Source of the DNA: Phyllobacterium pellucidum
Lineage (GTDB): Bacteria; Pseudomonadota; Alphaproteobacteria; Rhizobiales; Rhizobiaceae
DNA length: 64,000 nucleotides
Direction of reading: 5' to 3'
Assembly: GCF_013327855.1 (NCBI RefSeq)
Contig: NZ_JABUMX010000005.1
Location: 1-64,000, forward strand
Made by a program: the position numbers and the translations under genes. Shown here one piece after another: positions 1-9,531 of this stretch (positions are counted from its first letter, which is position 1; each line of letters starts with the position of its first letter). The notes under the pieces were generated by a model. The model worked only from the letters and a program-made list of their open reading frames with translations. It was not told where the DNA came from and ran no database searches.

Positions 1-1378
1 CTGGGGCAGCGAAAATCAGCCAATCGACAGTTGTGTTGAATATGGGCTTGCCGCGTTCGCGGCGGGCCCAGAAATAGAGAATGGTGCCCGGCGCGTAGAG
101 CAGCGCCGAAAGGAGAACGAATTTCAGTCCGCCCGCCGCAATCATGAACAGGGTGTAGACAGCGGCCACGCCGGCAATGATCAGATCGCGCTGGCGCTCC
201 TCAGGCTTCTTTTCGTAAGTCTCCCCTCGCCGCGCCAGCATGACGCCATAGGCGGCCACGAAGAGATAGGGTATCAGCGACATGGCGCTGGTCAGGCTCA
301 GCATCAGCGCGAAGGCGTCCCGAGACCAGTAGGTGCTGATGACGAAAAGCTGAACCACGATGTTCGTCAGCCACAACGCAGCCGCAGGAACCTTGTTTGA
401 ATTCTCGGTCCCGAACACCCTTGGCATGTCTTCCTTCTGCGCGGCGATGTAGAGAACTTCCGCACAGACCAGCGACCAGGCGAGGTAGGCGCCGAGCACC
501 GAAATGATCACGCCGACGCTGATGAAGATCGCCCCCCAGTGGCCGACGACGGCTTCGAGAACGCCGGCCATCGAGGGCTGTCCCAGAGCCGCGATATCAG
601 CGCGGGCCATGACCGAATAGGGGAGCAGCGACACCAGCACCATGAGCGTGGTGACGCCGATGAAGCCGAGGATGGTGGCTGTACCGACATCCGACCGTTT
701 TGAGGCGTAACGCGAATAGTTGCTCGCGCCTTCGATACCGAGGAACACGAAGACGGTGACCAGCATCGTCGCCCGCACCTGATCGAAGATGTGCGATTCC
801 GGCATGCCGACGCCGCCCCAGAAGTTGGCGCTGAACATATCGCCCTTGAACATGACGATCAGAATCAGAATGAAGGTGAGGATGGGCACGATCTTCGCGA
901 CGGTGACCACCGTGTTGATGAATGCGGCCTGCTGGACGCCTCTCAGGATCGTAAAATGAAACAGCCAGATGCCGATCGATGCGACGACGATGGCGACCAC
1001 CGTATTGCCATCTCCGAAGACCGGGAAGAACAGTCCGAGCGTGGACTTGATCAGCACCCAGTAGGAGACGTTGCCGATGCAGCTGCCGATCCAGTAACCG
1101 AACGCCGACAGGAAGCCCGGATAATCGCCGAAGCCCGCCTTGGCATAGGCGAAGACACCAGCATCGAGTTCGGGCTTGCGCTCTGCAAGCGACTGGAAAA
1201 CGCGGGCAAGCATATACATGCCGGTCCCGGCAATGCACCAGGCGATGATCGCCCCGAAGGGACCCGTTGCGTTACCAAACGTGCGCGGTAGCGAGAAAAT
1301 GCCGGCGCCCACCATCGACCCCACGACCATGGCAGTCAGCGCGAACAATGAGAACTTTTGAGTAGAACCTGAGGCCAT
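1..1378 (-). CDS. APC-family basic amino acid/polyamine antiporter (C-terminus cut by window edge)
   Basis: This is an inner-membrane amino acid permease, probably an arginine/ornithine-type or other basic amino acid antiporter of the APC superfamily. Translation from the ATG at 1378 gives MASGSTQKFSLFALTAMVVG followed by the glycine-rich helix-1 motif GSMVGAGIFSLP, which is where APC transporters bind the substrate backbone. About 459 codons are open to the window edge, close to the usual 470-490 residues, so only the extreme C-terminus is missing. The remainder is a series of hydrophobic helices. It is transcribed away from the efflux operon, with 525 bases between the two. The substrate is inferred from family resemblance only. 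Confidence 0.8.
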   Translation of the reverse strand, partial: MASGSTQKFSLFALTAMVVGSMVGAGIFSLPRTFGNATGPFGAIIAWCIAGTGMYMLARVFQSLAERKPELDAGVFAYAKAGFGDYPGFLSAFGYWIGSCIGNVSYWVLIKSTLGLFFPVFGDGNTVVAIVVASIGIWLFHFTILRGVQQAAFINTVVTVAKIVPILTFILILIVMFKGDMFSANFWGGVGMPESHIFDQVRATMLVTVFVFLGIEGASNYSRYASKRSDVGTATILGFIGVTTLMVLVSLLPYSVMARADIAALGQPSMAGVLEAVVGHWGAIFISVGVIISVLGAYLAWSLVCAEVLYIAAQKEDMPRVFGTENSNKVPAAALWLTNIVVQLFVISTYWSRDAFALMLSLTSAMSLIPYLFVAAYGVMLARRGETYEKKPEERQRDLIIAGVAAVYTLFMIAAGGLKFVLLSALLYAPGTILYFWARRERGKPIFNTTVDWLIFAAP

Positions 1379-1903
1379 GATTTACCCCCCAAGAATTGGT
1401 CAGGTTAGGGGAGCGCAAGGTGTGGCTCCGGCAAAGATTATAGGAGGTTTCAATTCTCTATGTGATCAGCACAGAATCCCACAAATAGGCTGCGCGTCTC
1501 TAATTTTGCTACCGTGCGCGGCTACGTCGGAGTATTGCGGACAAACGCCAGCAAATGCGATCGCGACAACATAAGGATGCCAGCTGCAATTCGCCGGTTT
1601 CTGTCGCGCCGAGCATTACCCGGCCCAACGCAGCGCCTTTAAATCTCTGATCTTCATGCAAACTTCCGGTGGGCGAAAATCCCGCATGGTCCTGGGCCAC
1701 GCTGAGCACTTTACGAGTGCACGTCAACGCCAACCATTCGGACGATAGCTGGAGGCCGCTTCTCGCACTGCGGAAATTGGGATTCCGGGCGGGCATTTGG
1801 GATTTCTGACCAATCACAAACGATTGGCAGACGTTATAGTCGAATTGCCCCGCAGACGTATGCTTTGTCCCATTTCACGAGAGTTTCCTGGAGTCCATGA
1901 GAA
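1379..1903. other. intergenic region between antiporter and efflux operon
   Basis: This 525-base stretch lies between two divergent genes and must hold both promoters. Open frames here lack ribosome binding sites and family-like sequence, so I call no gene. I see no strong hairpin, no clear operator and no EcfG-type promoter. Confidence 0.5.
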
Positions 1904-3016
1904 ATGCTGGTTTCAGTGAATAAATCGATGCGAAGGGTGCGCGCGCTGGGCGCGTTCATGGGCCTTCTGATGGCAGGTCCAATGCTTGCAGGATGCCGGG
2001 ATGAAGCCAAGGATGAGCCTCCGGTCATTCGCCCCGTGCGAACGGTCACGGTTGAGCAGCGCAAGCTTGGCGACAGCGTCACCCTTACCGGACATGTCGA
2101 GGCCGAGAACCAGGTCTCCTTCGCGTTTCGCCTTGGCGGCCGCATGATCGAACGCCTTGCCAATGTCGGTGATCCGGTCGAGCCCGGGAAGATTCTCGCC
2201 CGCATGGACCCGCAAAATGAAATCAGCGCGCTGCGCACCGCACAGGCGACCCTCGTCGCCGCCGAGGGGCAACTCGTCAAGACGAGCAATGCATTCGCAC
2301 GGCAGGAAACGCTGCTGAGACAGGGCTTCACCACCCGCGCGCAATATGATGCGGCACAGCAGGCGATGCGCGCGGCGCAATCGCAGGTCGACAGTTCGCA
2401 GGCGCAGCTGGAAAATGCCGAGGATCGCGTGGGCTTCACCGAGCTCTACGCAGATGCGGCGGGCACCGTGACCGCTGTCGGCGCCGAGCCCGGCGAGGTC
2501 GTCCAGGCGGGGCAAATGGTGCTGCAGGTTGCGCGCCAAGATGGACGCGATGCGATATTCGACGTTCCGGCTCAGCTGCTGCGACAGGCGCACGACACAG
2601 CGATTGTCGAGGTTGCGCTGACCGACGATCCGACGGTAAAGGCCACCGGACGGGTGCGCGAAGTGGCGCCGCAGGCCGATCCGACGACGCGGACCTTTAG
2701 GGTGCGCGTCGGCCTCAGCGACACGCCCGCTGCCATGCGCCTTGGATCGACCGTGACGGGCCGTGTGACGGTTGATTCATCGCCTGAGATCGCGATACCG
2801 GCGACGGCCCTGACCAAGTTCAACAGCCAGCCTGCGGTCTGGATCGTCGATCAGGACAAGAAGACTGTGTCGACGCGCAATGTAGAAGTGGTTCGCTTCG
2901 ATCCCGCCACTGTCATCATTTCGCAGGGCCTCACCCCAGGTGAGGTCGTCGTGACGGCCGGCGTCCAGGCTTTGCATGACGGCCAGGAAGTGCGTCTGCT
3001 CGGATCCACCCAATGA
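1904..3016 (+). CDS. RND efflux periplasmic adaptor (membrane fusion protein), lipoprotein
   Basis: This is the periplasmic adaptor of a tripartite RND efflux pump, linking the inner-membrane pump to an outer-membrane channel. The N-terminus carries a lipoprotein signal with a lipobox ending at Cys31 (MLAGC). A lipoyl/barrel-sandwich segment follows at about residues 65-105, then an alpha-helical hairpin rich in Ala and Gln (about 100-170), the second lipoyl half, and beta-barrel and membrane-proximal domains to residue 370. A GGAG lies about ten bases before the ATG. An internal ATG at 1928 would also keep the whole signal. It overlaps the pump gene by four bases (ATGA), so the two are translationally coupled. 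No TolC-type gene is present nearby. Confidence 0.9.
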   Translation: MLVSVNKSMRRVRALGAFMGLLMAGPMLAGCRDEAKDEPPVIRPVRTVTVEQRKLGDSVTLTGHVEAENQVSFAFRLGGRMIERLANVGDPVEPGKILARMDPQNEISALRTAQATLVAAEGQLVKTSNAFARQETLLRQGFTTRAQYDAAQQAMRAAQSQVDSSQAQLENAEDRVGFTELYADAAGTVTAVGAEPGEVVQAGQMVLQVARQDGRDAIFDVPAQLLRQAHDTAIVEVALTDDPTVKATGRVREVAPQADPTTRTFRVRVGLSDTPAAMRLGSTVTGRVTVDSSPEIAIPATALTKFNSQPAVWIVDQDKKTVSTRNVEVVRFDPATVIISQGLTPGEVVVTAGVQALHDGQEVRLLGSTQ

Positions 3017-6000
3017 ACGGCTTCAATCTCTCCGCCTGGGCGCTGAAGAGCCGCTCGCTCGTGATCTATGCGATGATTGCCGTCGTCGTTGCCGGCGTAT
3101 TCGCCTTCATCAATCTTGGCCGCAACGAGGATCCAGCCTTTACCATCAAGACCATGGTTGTCAGGGCCGGCTGGCCCGGGGCAACCCTTGACGATACGCT
3201 GAAACAGGTGACCGAACGGCTCGAGCGCAAGCTGCAGGAAATACCCGAAGTCGATTTCCTGCGCAGCTTTACCAATGCAGGCGTGACGACCATCTTCGTC
3301 AATCTCAAGGACGCAACGACGGCGGCCGAAGTTCCCGATGTCTGGTATCAGGTACGAAAGAGCATCGGCGACATTCGCCCGACCTTGCCGGCGGGTATCG
3401 TCGGCCCCGGATTCGACGATGATTTCGGCGATACATTCGGCATCATCTACGGTTTCACCGCGGACGGCTTTACCCAGCGTGAACTCGCCGACTATGTCGA
3501 TGAGGCGCGCTCGCGCCTGCTGCATGTGCCGGACGTATCCAAGATCGACGTGCTCGGGGCACAGCCTGAACGCATCTTCATCGAGTTTTCCACCGAACAG
3601 ATGGCGGGCCTCGGCATCGACAGGAACGCCGTGATCGCTGCCTTGCAGGCGCAAAATGTGGTCAGTCCTTCGGGTACCCTGCGAACCGCCGACGAGCGCT
3701 TGAGCCTGCGCGTCAGCGGCGCTTTTGATTCCGAAGAGGACCTTCGCAACCTGAATTTCGTCGCAAATGGCAGGCTGATCCGGCTGCGCGACATTGCCGA
3801 AATTCACCGTGCCTATGCGGACCCCCCGCAGCCGATGTTCCGGGTGAACGGCAAGCCAGCCATGGGCCTTGCCATATCGATGCGCGAAGGCGGCGATATT
3901 CTCGCGCTCGGCCACAACATTACCGCGGCGATGAAAGAGATCACCGCGAACATGCCGATCGGCATCGAAACGACGCTCGTCGCCAATCAACCCCAGGTGG
4001 TCGACGACGCAATCGGCGAGTTCACGGAATCGCTCTGGCAGGCGATCGTCATCATAATGGCCGTCAGTTTCATCAGCTTGGGCATACGCGCCGGAACCGT
4101 CGTCGCCCTTGCGATACCGCTATCGCTGGCGATGGTCTTTGCGGTAATGCAGATCCTCGGAATCGACCTGCAGCGCGTCTCCCTTGGCGCCCTGATCATC
4201 GCGCTCAGCCTGCTCGTCGACGATGCCATGACGACGGTCGATTCCATGACGACGCGGCTCGCACTCGGCGATGAAAAGGAAGAGGCCGCGAGCTTCACGT
4301 TCCGGACGCTCGCTGCCGCCATGCTTGCCGGCACCCTGGTCACCGCAACCGGCTTCGTGCCGATCGGCTTTGCGCGCAGTTCAGCCGGCGAATATACGTT
4401 CTCGATCTTTGCCGTTGTGAGTATCGCACTGGTCGTATCCTGGCTTGGCGCCGTGATCTTCTCTCCGCTCCTCGGCGTTGCGCTGCTGAAGAAGCCCGAC
4501 AAGATCGAGACGGGAAAGCCCTCCATCATTCTTCGCTTCTTCCGCAGCCTGCTTGTCGGCGCACTGCGTATGCGCTGGCTGACGATCGGCATCACGCTTG
4601 CATGTTTCGTGCTCGCCCTTTTGGCGCTTCCGCTGGTGCCGCGGCAGTTCTTTCCTTCGTCCGACCGTCCCGAACTGCTTGTCGATATAAGGCTGCCGCA
4701 GAACGCGTCCATCGAGGCGAGCCAGAAGGCATCGGACCAACTTGACGCACTCCTCAGGGACGATCCGGACGTGGCACATTGGAGCACCAATGTCGGGCGC
4801 GGCGCCATCCGCTTCTACCTGCCGCTCAACGTCGAATTGCCCAATGAATTTTTCTCGCAAGCGGTTGTCGTTGCGAAGGACGTTCCGGGCCGTGAGCGGC
4901 TCCGCGCGCGACTTGAACAGGAATTGGCTGAAAAGGTGCCAAGCGCCATTTCGCGTGTCTCGCTGCTCGAACTCGGTCCGCCAGTTGGTTGGCCGGTGCA
5001 ATATCGCGTAAGCGGCCCTGATGCCAACGAGGTCCGCGAGATTGCTCAGCGCCTGGCACAGGTCATGGGCGCCAATTCGCAGCTCAACCGCATCAATTTC
5101 GACTGGATCGAACCCGCCCGCTCCATCCGCGTCCATATCGATCAGGATCAGGCGCGCCTCCTGGGCCTGAGTTCGCAGGCGCTGGCGACGGCGCTCAATA
5201 CCGTCGTGTCCGGAATGGCGGTCACGCAGGTGCGCGATGACATCTACCTGGTCGACGTCGTCGTGCGCTCGACCGACGAGCAGCGCGTATCGCTCGACAA
5301 TCTGCGCACGCTGCAGTTCCCGCTTCCCAATGGCCGTACTGTACCGCTCAGCCAGTTCGCGACCTTTGAAGTCGACCAGGAGTTCCCGGTGATCTGGCGG
5401 CGGGACCGCGTGCCGACACTCACCGTGCAAGCGGATGTGACGGCGGGCGGTTCGCCAGAGGCGATCGTCCAGGCAATGGAACCGGAAATCGACAAACTCA
5501 ACGCCACCTTGCCAGTCCCATATCGCATAGTCGCAGGCGGCACCGTGGAGGAAAGCGCCAAGTCACAGGCGTCCGTGATTGCCGTAGTGCCAATCATGCT
5601 GTTCCTGATGATCACCATCCTCATGGTGCAACTGAAGAGCTTCAGCCGCCTGTTTCTGGTGATGAGCGTTGTTCCGATGGGATTGATCGGTGTCGTCGGG
5701 TCGCTTTTCATCTTCAACCGGCCCTTAGGCTTTGTCGCCATTCTTGGTATCCTGTCGTTGCTCGGGCTTATCGCCAAGAATGCCGTCATACTCATCGAAC
5801 AGATCGAGACGGAGCGGGCCAAGGGAACGGATGTGTGGAATGCCGTCATCGACGCCACCGTGTCGCGCTTCCGCCCGATCATGCTCACCGCGATATCCAC
5901 CGTGCTCGGCATGATTCCGATAGCCTGGACCATCTTCTGGGGACCGATGGCAATTGCGATCATGGGCGGCTTGCTGGTGGCGACCGTTCTTACCCTGATC

Positions 6001-6090
6001 TTCCTGCCGGCCCTCTATGTGGCCTCGTTCCGCGTCAAGGAACCAACAACCGATCAACCTTCGCGCCAACCTGCCCCAAGCCCAGCATAG
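3013..6090 (+). CDS. RND efflux transporter, inner-membrane permease subunit (AcrB/HAE1-like)
   Basis: This is the proton-driven pump subunit of the RND system. At 1025 residues it has full family length, with the expected duplicated layout: TM1 at residues 17-35, a large periplasmic loop, a block of helices at about 335-530, a second periplasmic loop and a final block at about 850-1010. The TM4 proton-relay aspartate pair is visible in the segment LSLLVDDAMTTVD. The product likely expels drugs, detergents or other amphiphiles, but the substrate cannot be read from sequence. An outer-membrane channel would have to be supplied from elsewhere in the genome. The next gene, an AraC regulator, starts 295 bases downstream. 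Confidence 0.93.
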   Translation: MNGFNLSAWALKSRSLVIYAMIAVVVAGVFAFINLGRNEDPAFTIKTMVVRAGWPGATLDDTLKQVTERLERKLQEIPEVDFLRSFTNAGVTTIFVNLKDATTAAEVPDVWYQVRKSIGDIRPTLPAGIVGPGFDDDFGDTFGIIYGFTADGFTQRELADYVDEARSRLLHVPDVSKIDVLGAQPERIFIEFSTEQMAGLGIDRNAVIAALQAQNVVSPSGTLRTADERLSLRVSGAFDSEEDLRNLNFVANGRLIRLRDIAEIHRAYADPPQPMFRVNGKPAMGLAISMREGGDILALGHNITAAMKEITANMPIGIETTLVANQPQVVDDAIGEFTESLWQAIVIIMAVSFISLGIRAGTVVALAIPLSLAMVFAVMQILGIDLQRVSLGALIIALSLLVDDAMTTVDSMTTRLALGDEKEEAASFTFRTLAAAMLAGTLVTATGFVPIGFARSSAGEYTFSIFAVVSIALVVSWLGAVIFSPLLGVALLKKPDKIETGKPSIILRFFRSLLVGALRMRWLTIGITLACFVLALLALPLVPRQFFPSSDRPELLVDIRLPQNASIEASQKASDQLDALLRDDPDVAHWSTNVGRGAIRFYLPLNVELPNEFFSQAVVVAKDVPGRERLRARLEQELAEKVPSAISRVSLLELGPPVGWPVQYRVSGPDANEVREIAQRLAQVMGANSQLNRINFDWIEPARSIRVHIDQDQARLLGLSSQALATALNTVVSGMAVTQVRDDIYLVDVVVRSTDEQRVSLDNLRTLQFPLPNGRTVPLSQFATFEVDQEFPVIWRRDRVPTLTVQADVTAGGSPEAIVQAMEPEIDKLNATLPVPYRIVAGGTVEESAKSQASVIAVVPIMLFLMITILMVQLKSFSRLFLVMSVVPMGLIGVVGSLFIFNRPLGFVAILGILSLLGLIAKNAVILIEQIETERAKGTDVWNAVIDATVSRFRPIMLTAISTVLGMIPIAWTIFWGPMAIAIMGGLLVATVLTLIFLPALYVASFRVKEPTTDQPSRQPAPSPA

Positions 6091-6385
6091 ATCGCATGAA
6101 AGGATGCGGTCATGGATGGCCGTATTGTGGCCGGCAAAGTTCTTTGACAACTCCGGCAAAGCTTTGGCCTAACAACCGACACTTGTCAGGAGGAGATCGT
6201 CAGTCGTGCAACCTGGTTGGTAACAGTTACGTACTGAACAGACGATAAGGGTTGTGTCATACTATTCAAGACGAGCATTCGTAACTGCGTGATTTGTCAC
6301 TTCGGGGAATTTTTGGGGTAGCGATGCCAGCATTTTCTTCAGCAAGAACGGATCGAACCAGTTTGCCCGGTACGGACAGTGATGC

Positions 6386-7579
6386 ATGGGCAAAGGTTTT
6401 CACTCTATTGTTGCGGCGCATGGTGACGGCATGAACGCCCATGACCACACCACACCGTCTGAAGCGTCGCTTGATCACAACTTTGCGCAAGCGGCCGCCA
6501 TATCTCCCATCGACTGCCCCCCATTGCCTTCAAAGCGGTCTTCCTATCCTTCGACGATACCCGCGTTCAAGTTCGACACCCGGGTCGTGCCGCTTGACGA
6601 TCAATATGACTCCTGGCGCAAGAGTTTCTCCTCCATGCTGGAGTTCGGCGACCGCAGGGACACGTCGAACGGCTTTGACGGCAGGCAAACCGTCTGGGAT
6701 CTCGGCAATCTCGCCTTTTCCAGGATCAGGACCAACGCACTCGAATTTGCGAGCGTTCCCGGCCATACGCGCCGGGAAGCGCTCGATCACTGGACGATGA
6801 CACTTCCGCTCGACGGAGCGATAAGCACCCTCGGTCCGGCGGGCAGTTTTGCAGGCGGCGCGGGCATCGTGCAGATCCATTCGCTCGGACGTTGGTTCGA
6901 AGGCAATGTAACGGACAGCGATATGCTGATGCTTTTCGTCCCGCGCGACTTTGACCCGGATGTCGCCCACGCGCTCAGCGCCGCGGAATTTTCCTCCGTC
7001 GACACAGCGATGGGCCGGTTGCTCGCCGATTACTTCATGGGCCTGGCCAAGCGGCTGCCGGGGGTCGAGGCGGAGAATATTCCAGAACTGGTGGGCGCAA
7101 CGCGCGCGATGATCAGGGCTTGCGTCATGCCTTCGCCCGGTACAATCGAGGAGGCGCAGGCGCCGATCACGCGCGTTCTACTCGAAAAGGCGCGCAGTAT
7201 CGTAAACGCCAGATTGTTTGATCCGTCATTCAATGCCGAAGCGCTGCGGCGCGATCTCGCGATCTCCCGGACCGGGCTTTACCGGATGTTCGAACCTTTC
7301 GGCGGCGTGATGCATTACGTTCAGCACCAACGGCTCCTCGATGCGCATGCAGCACTGGCGGATCCGAATGACAAACGCCGCATCGTCGAAATTGCCGAGC
7401 AGCGTTGCTTCAGCGACGGCGCGGAATTCAGCCGGGCATTCAAGCGGGAATTCGGTTACACACCCACGGAGGTGCGCGCCGGACGCAAGAGCGGGATACC
7501 GCGCAGGTCGGCAAGCGAAATCACCAGTGCTGCTCCCGAAGAACGCCTCGGTCTTCTCCTGCGCAAGCTCCACGGTTGA
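6386..7579 (+). CDS. AraC-family transcriptional regulator
   Basis: This is a DNA-binding regulator with a C-terminal AraC-type double helix-turn-helix at about residues 270-370. The visible hallmarks are ALRRDLAISRTGLYRMF in the first helix pair and CFSDGAEFSRAFKREFGYTP in the second, which is the usual AraC signature end. The N-terminal half resembles the cupin-like ligand domain seen in AraC proteins of about 320-400 residues. The start is uncertain: the ATG at 6386 and one at 6431 both have only weak ribosome binding sites. It could control the preceding efflux pump or the small membrane genes after it; nothing in the sequence decides this. Confidence 0.85.
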   Translation: MGKGFHSIVAAHGDGMNAHDHTTPSEASLDHNFAQAAAISPIDCPPLPSKRSSYPSTIPAFKFDTRVVPLDDQYDSWRKSFSSMLEFGDRRDTSNGFDGRQTVWDLGNLAFSRIRTNALEFASVPGHTRREALDHWTMTLPLDGAISTLGPAGSFAGGAGIVQIHSLGRWFEGNVTDSDMLMLFVPRDFDPDVAHALSAAEFSSVDTAMGRLLADYFMGLAKRLPGVEAENIPELVGATRAMIRACVMPSPGTIEEAQAPITRVLLEKARSIVNARLFDPSFNAEALRRDLAISRTGLYRMFEPFGGVMHYVQHQRLLDAHAALADPNDKRRIVEIAEQRCFSDGAEFSRAFKREFGYTPTEVRAGRKSGIPRRSASEITSAAPEERLGLLLRKLHG

Positions 7580-7604
7580 TCTGCAACAATTTATGAGGTT
7601 TTCG

Positions 7605-7730
7605 ATGCGTCATGAAGATGTGGATGAACGATTGAGAAAACTCGGCGTGAATGTCGGCCCCTTCACCTTCACCGTATTGTTTCTGATCGGCGTCATCGTT
7701 GCGGCGGGTCTTGGCTGGCTCCTGTACTAG
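7605..7730 (+). CDS. small single-pass membrane protein (41 aa)
   Basis: This short gene encodes a basic/acidic N-terminus (MRHEDVDERLRKLGVN) followed by one hydrophobic helix of about 22 residues reaching the C-terminus (ending GLGWLLY). A GAGG sits seven bases before the ATG at 7605, which makes it a better start than the in-frame ATG at 7593. The next membrane protein gene starts 31 bases downstream, so the two are probably cotranscribed. I do not recognise the family. Confidence 0.55.
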   Translation: MRHEDVDERLRKLGVNVGPFTFTVLFLIGVIVAAGLGWLLY

Positions 7731-7761
7731 TCTCGCCTGCTGGCTGGAGGTATTGACTACG

Positions 7762-8268
7762 ATGTTCGATAGCGACGACTGGAAACTGGCGATTGAGGAT
7801 ACGCGGTTTCGGCAAAATGCCATCGTCGCCCTCATTCATTCGAGCAACAATCAGGCCTTGGGACTTCTGCGGCTGTTTTCCGTCATCGCCCTTGCCACCG
7901 CGACCGGGGCGGTTACGTCACTTGCCGCAGGCGAATTCTCGCCGGCGGTTGGCTGGGAGCTTGCATCCCTGACATTGGTTCTTGTCTGGTCGTCATGGCA
8001 GTGTTTCCGGGCCCTCGAAGTCGGGGATATCGACCTGCCGGGTCGGGATGCCGAATTCTGGTTGCGTGCGGCGGATGCGGGAGACGACCGGCCTGCCTTT
8101 TCCCGCCACTATCTCGAAGGGTTCAGAGAACGCTACCGGACCAACCGCAGGGTAAGCGAGCGTCAGGCACGCGCGCTGAGGAGAGCAAAACTTGGAGGAA
8201 TAATTGCGCCCCTCATCGGCATCGCCGTGGGCTTGATCCTCGCCTTCTTCCAAATAAACTATGCTTGA
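7762..8268 (+). CDS. hypothetical membrane protein, two predicted TM segments
   Basis: The protein has 168 residues. Two hydrophobic helices lie near residues 31-51 and 58-78, a charged central part is rich in Arg and Asp, and another hydrophobic stretch ends the protein (about 143-166, IIAPLIGIAVGLILAFF). A GGAGG about eleven bases upstream supports the ATG at 7762 over the longer frame. It follows the 41-residue membrane peptide and precedes a lipoprotein hydrolase. No family is recognised and no function can be assigned. Confidence 0.65.
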   Translation: MFDSDDWKLAIEDTRFRQNAIVALIHSSNNQALGLLRLFSVIALATATGAVTSLAAGEFSPAVGWELASLTLVLVWSSWQCFRALEVGDIDLPGRDAEFWLRAADAGDDRPAFSRHYLEGFRERYRTNRRVSERQARALRRAKLGGIIAPLIGIAVGLILAFFQINYA

Positions 8269-8307
8269 ACTCTTGCGCGCTCACTGTGTCATGGTCGTGA
8301 TGGCGAA

Positions 8308-9495
8308 TTGGATACCCACTCAGTGCTCAGTCGAAGCGTATTGATCCTCCGCGCAATCCTGCTGATGCTCGTCGCCGGCGGTATTACGGCATGCGCCTCG
8401 CCGGCGCGCGGTGTTCTTGCGCCCGTGGCCGCGCCATCGCCCGACACTGCAAAGGTCGATATCCTTGTGGCCACGACCCGCGCGCCCACGACGCAGAAGG
8501 GGGTCTTCTTCAGCGGCGAGCGCGGCAGCGATTTGAGCCTGGCCAATGTCGTGGTTTCAATTCCGCCGAACCGTCAACCCGGTACAATTCAGTGGCCGCG
8601 CCGGCTTCCTGGCGACCCTGAACGGAGTTTTGTAACGACAGCGGTGAACCCGATCAAGATCGGAGATATTCGTACCTGGTACCGATCGCATGCAGTAAGC
8701 GACAGGCGCGTATTGATCTTCGTTCATGGCTTCAACACCCGGTTCGAGGATTCGGTGTTTCGCTTCGCGCAGATTGTTCACGACTCGCGCGCGGAGGTCA
8801 CGCCGGTCTTGTTTTCCTGGCCATCGCGCGGGGCTCTGCTGGATTACAATTACGATCGGGAAAGTACCAATTTTTCTCGCTCCGAACTGGTCTATGTCAT
8901 TCAGCAGGCGGTAAAAAGCCCCGATGTCTCCGAAATCACGATTGTCGGGCATTCGATGGGCAGCTGGCCGGTGATGGAAGCACTGCGCGATATATCAATG
9001 CAGAACAAGCGTATATCGCCCAAAATCACCGACGTCATCCTTGCCTCGCCGGATCTCGATATCGACGTTTTCCGCAAGCAGCTCACGGATATCGGCCAGG
9101 AACGGCCGCATATCTCGATATTCGTTTCGGCAAACGACAGGGCGCTGCGCCTTTCCAGGTTAATATCCGGCCAGGTCACGCGCGTTGGGGGCGTGGATCT
9201 TACCGACGTGGCCTACAAGGCCCAGCTTGAAAAGGCGACCGGGATTACGGTCTATGACCTTACTCAACTGCGCGACGGCGACAGTCTCAACCACACCCAG
9301 TTTGCAACGAGCCCCGAGGTCGTCCGCCTCTTCGGCGAACGACTGTTGCGAGGACAATCGCTTTCCGATGCCGATCCGAATGCCTCCGGAAATTTCGGCG
9401 CCACTGCAATTGAGGCCGGCCAGACCATCGGCACCGTGACAGGCGCTGCGCTGAGCGCGCCCATCCGCATTTTCGAGAGCGCCGTGCGTCGCTGA
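8308..9495 (+). CDS. alpha/beta hydrolase lipoprotein (DUF900-type)
   Basis: This is a predicted lipid-anchored esterase or lipase-like protein. A signal peptide ends in a lipobox with Cys29 (ITAC). The alpha/beta hydrolase fold shows the oxyanion motif HGFN at residues 140-143, the nucleophile elbow GHSMG with Ser216, and a late catalytic-type histidine in the stretch DSLNHTQF. This arrangement matches the DUF900 family of putative alpha/beta hydrolases. No ATG fits well at the 5' end: the frame opens with TTG at 8308, and a GTG at 8323 would also preserve the signal. The natural substrate is unknown. Confidence 0.82.
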   Translation: MDTHSVLSRSVLILRAILLMLVAGGITACASPARGVLAPVAAPSPDTAKVDILVATTRAPTTQKGVFFSGERGSDLSLANVVVSIPPNRQPGTIQWPRRLPGDPERSFVTTAVNPIKIGDIRTWYRSHAVSDRRVLIFVHGFNTRFEDSVFRFAQIVHDSRAEVTPVLFSWPSRGALLDYNYDRESTNFSRSELVYVIQQAVKSPDVSEITIVGHSMGSWPVMEALRDISMQNKRISPKITDVILASPDLDIDVFRKQLTDIGQERPHISIFVSANDRALRLSRLISGQVTRVGGVDLTDVAYKAQLEKATGITVYDLTQLRDGDSLNHTQFATSPEVVRLFGERLLRGQSLSDADPNASGNFGATAIEAGQTIGTVTGAALSAPIRIFESAVRR

Positions 9496-9531
9496 TACGC
9501 GGCTATCCGCTGTGGGTAGCTTAATTCGGCA

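Noticed and set aside
2851..3990. Long open frame on the minus strand opposite the RND genes (379 codons).
   Set aside because: It lies antisense to the adaptor and pump genes, which have clear domains; high-GC coding DNA gives such mirror frames. No family motif or ribosome binding site is seen.
4381..5430. Open frame of 349 codons on the minus strand inside the RND pump gene.
   Set aside because: It is a shadow of the pump gene with Arg/His/Asp-rich composition and no domain.
6220..6230. GTAAC-A-GTTAC inverted repeat upstream of the AraC gene as an operator.
   Set aside because: Arms are only five bases and occur once, so chance is likely.
6091..6250. Short frame after the RND pump starting at 6096 with Cys/Gly-rich product.
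   Set aside because: No convincing ribosome binding site, and the composition looks like non-coding sequence.
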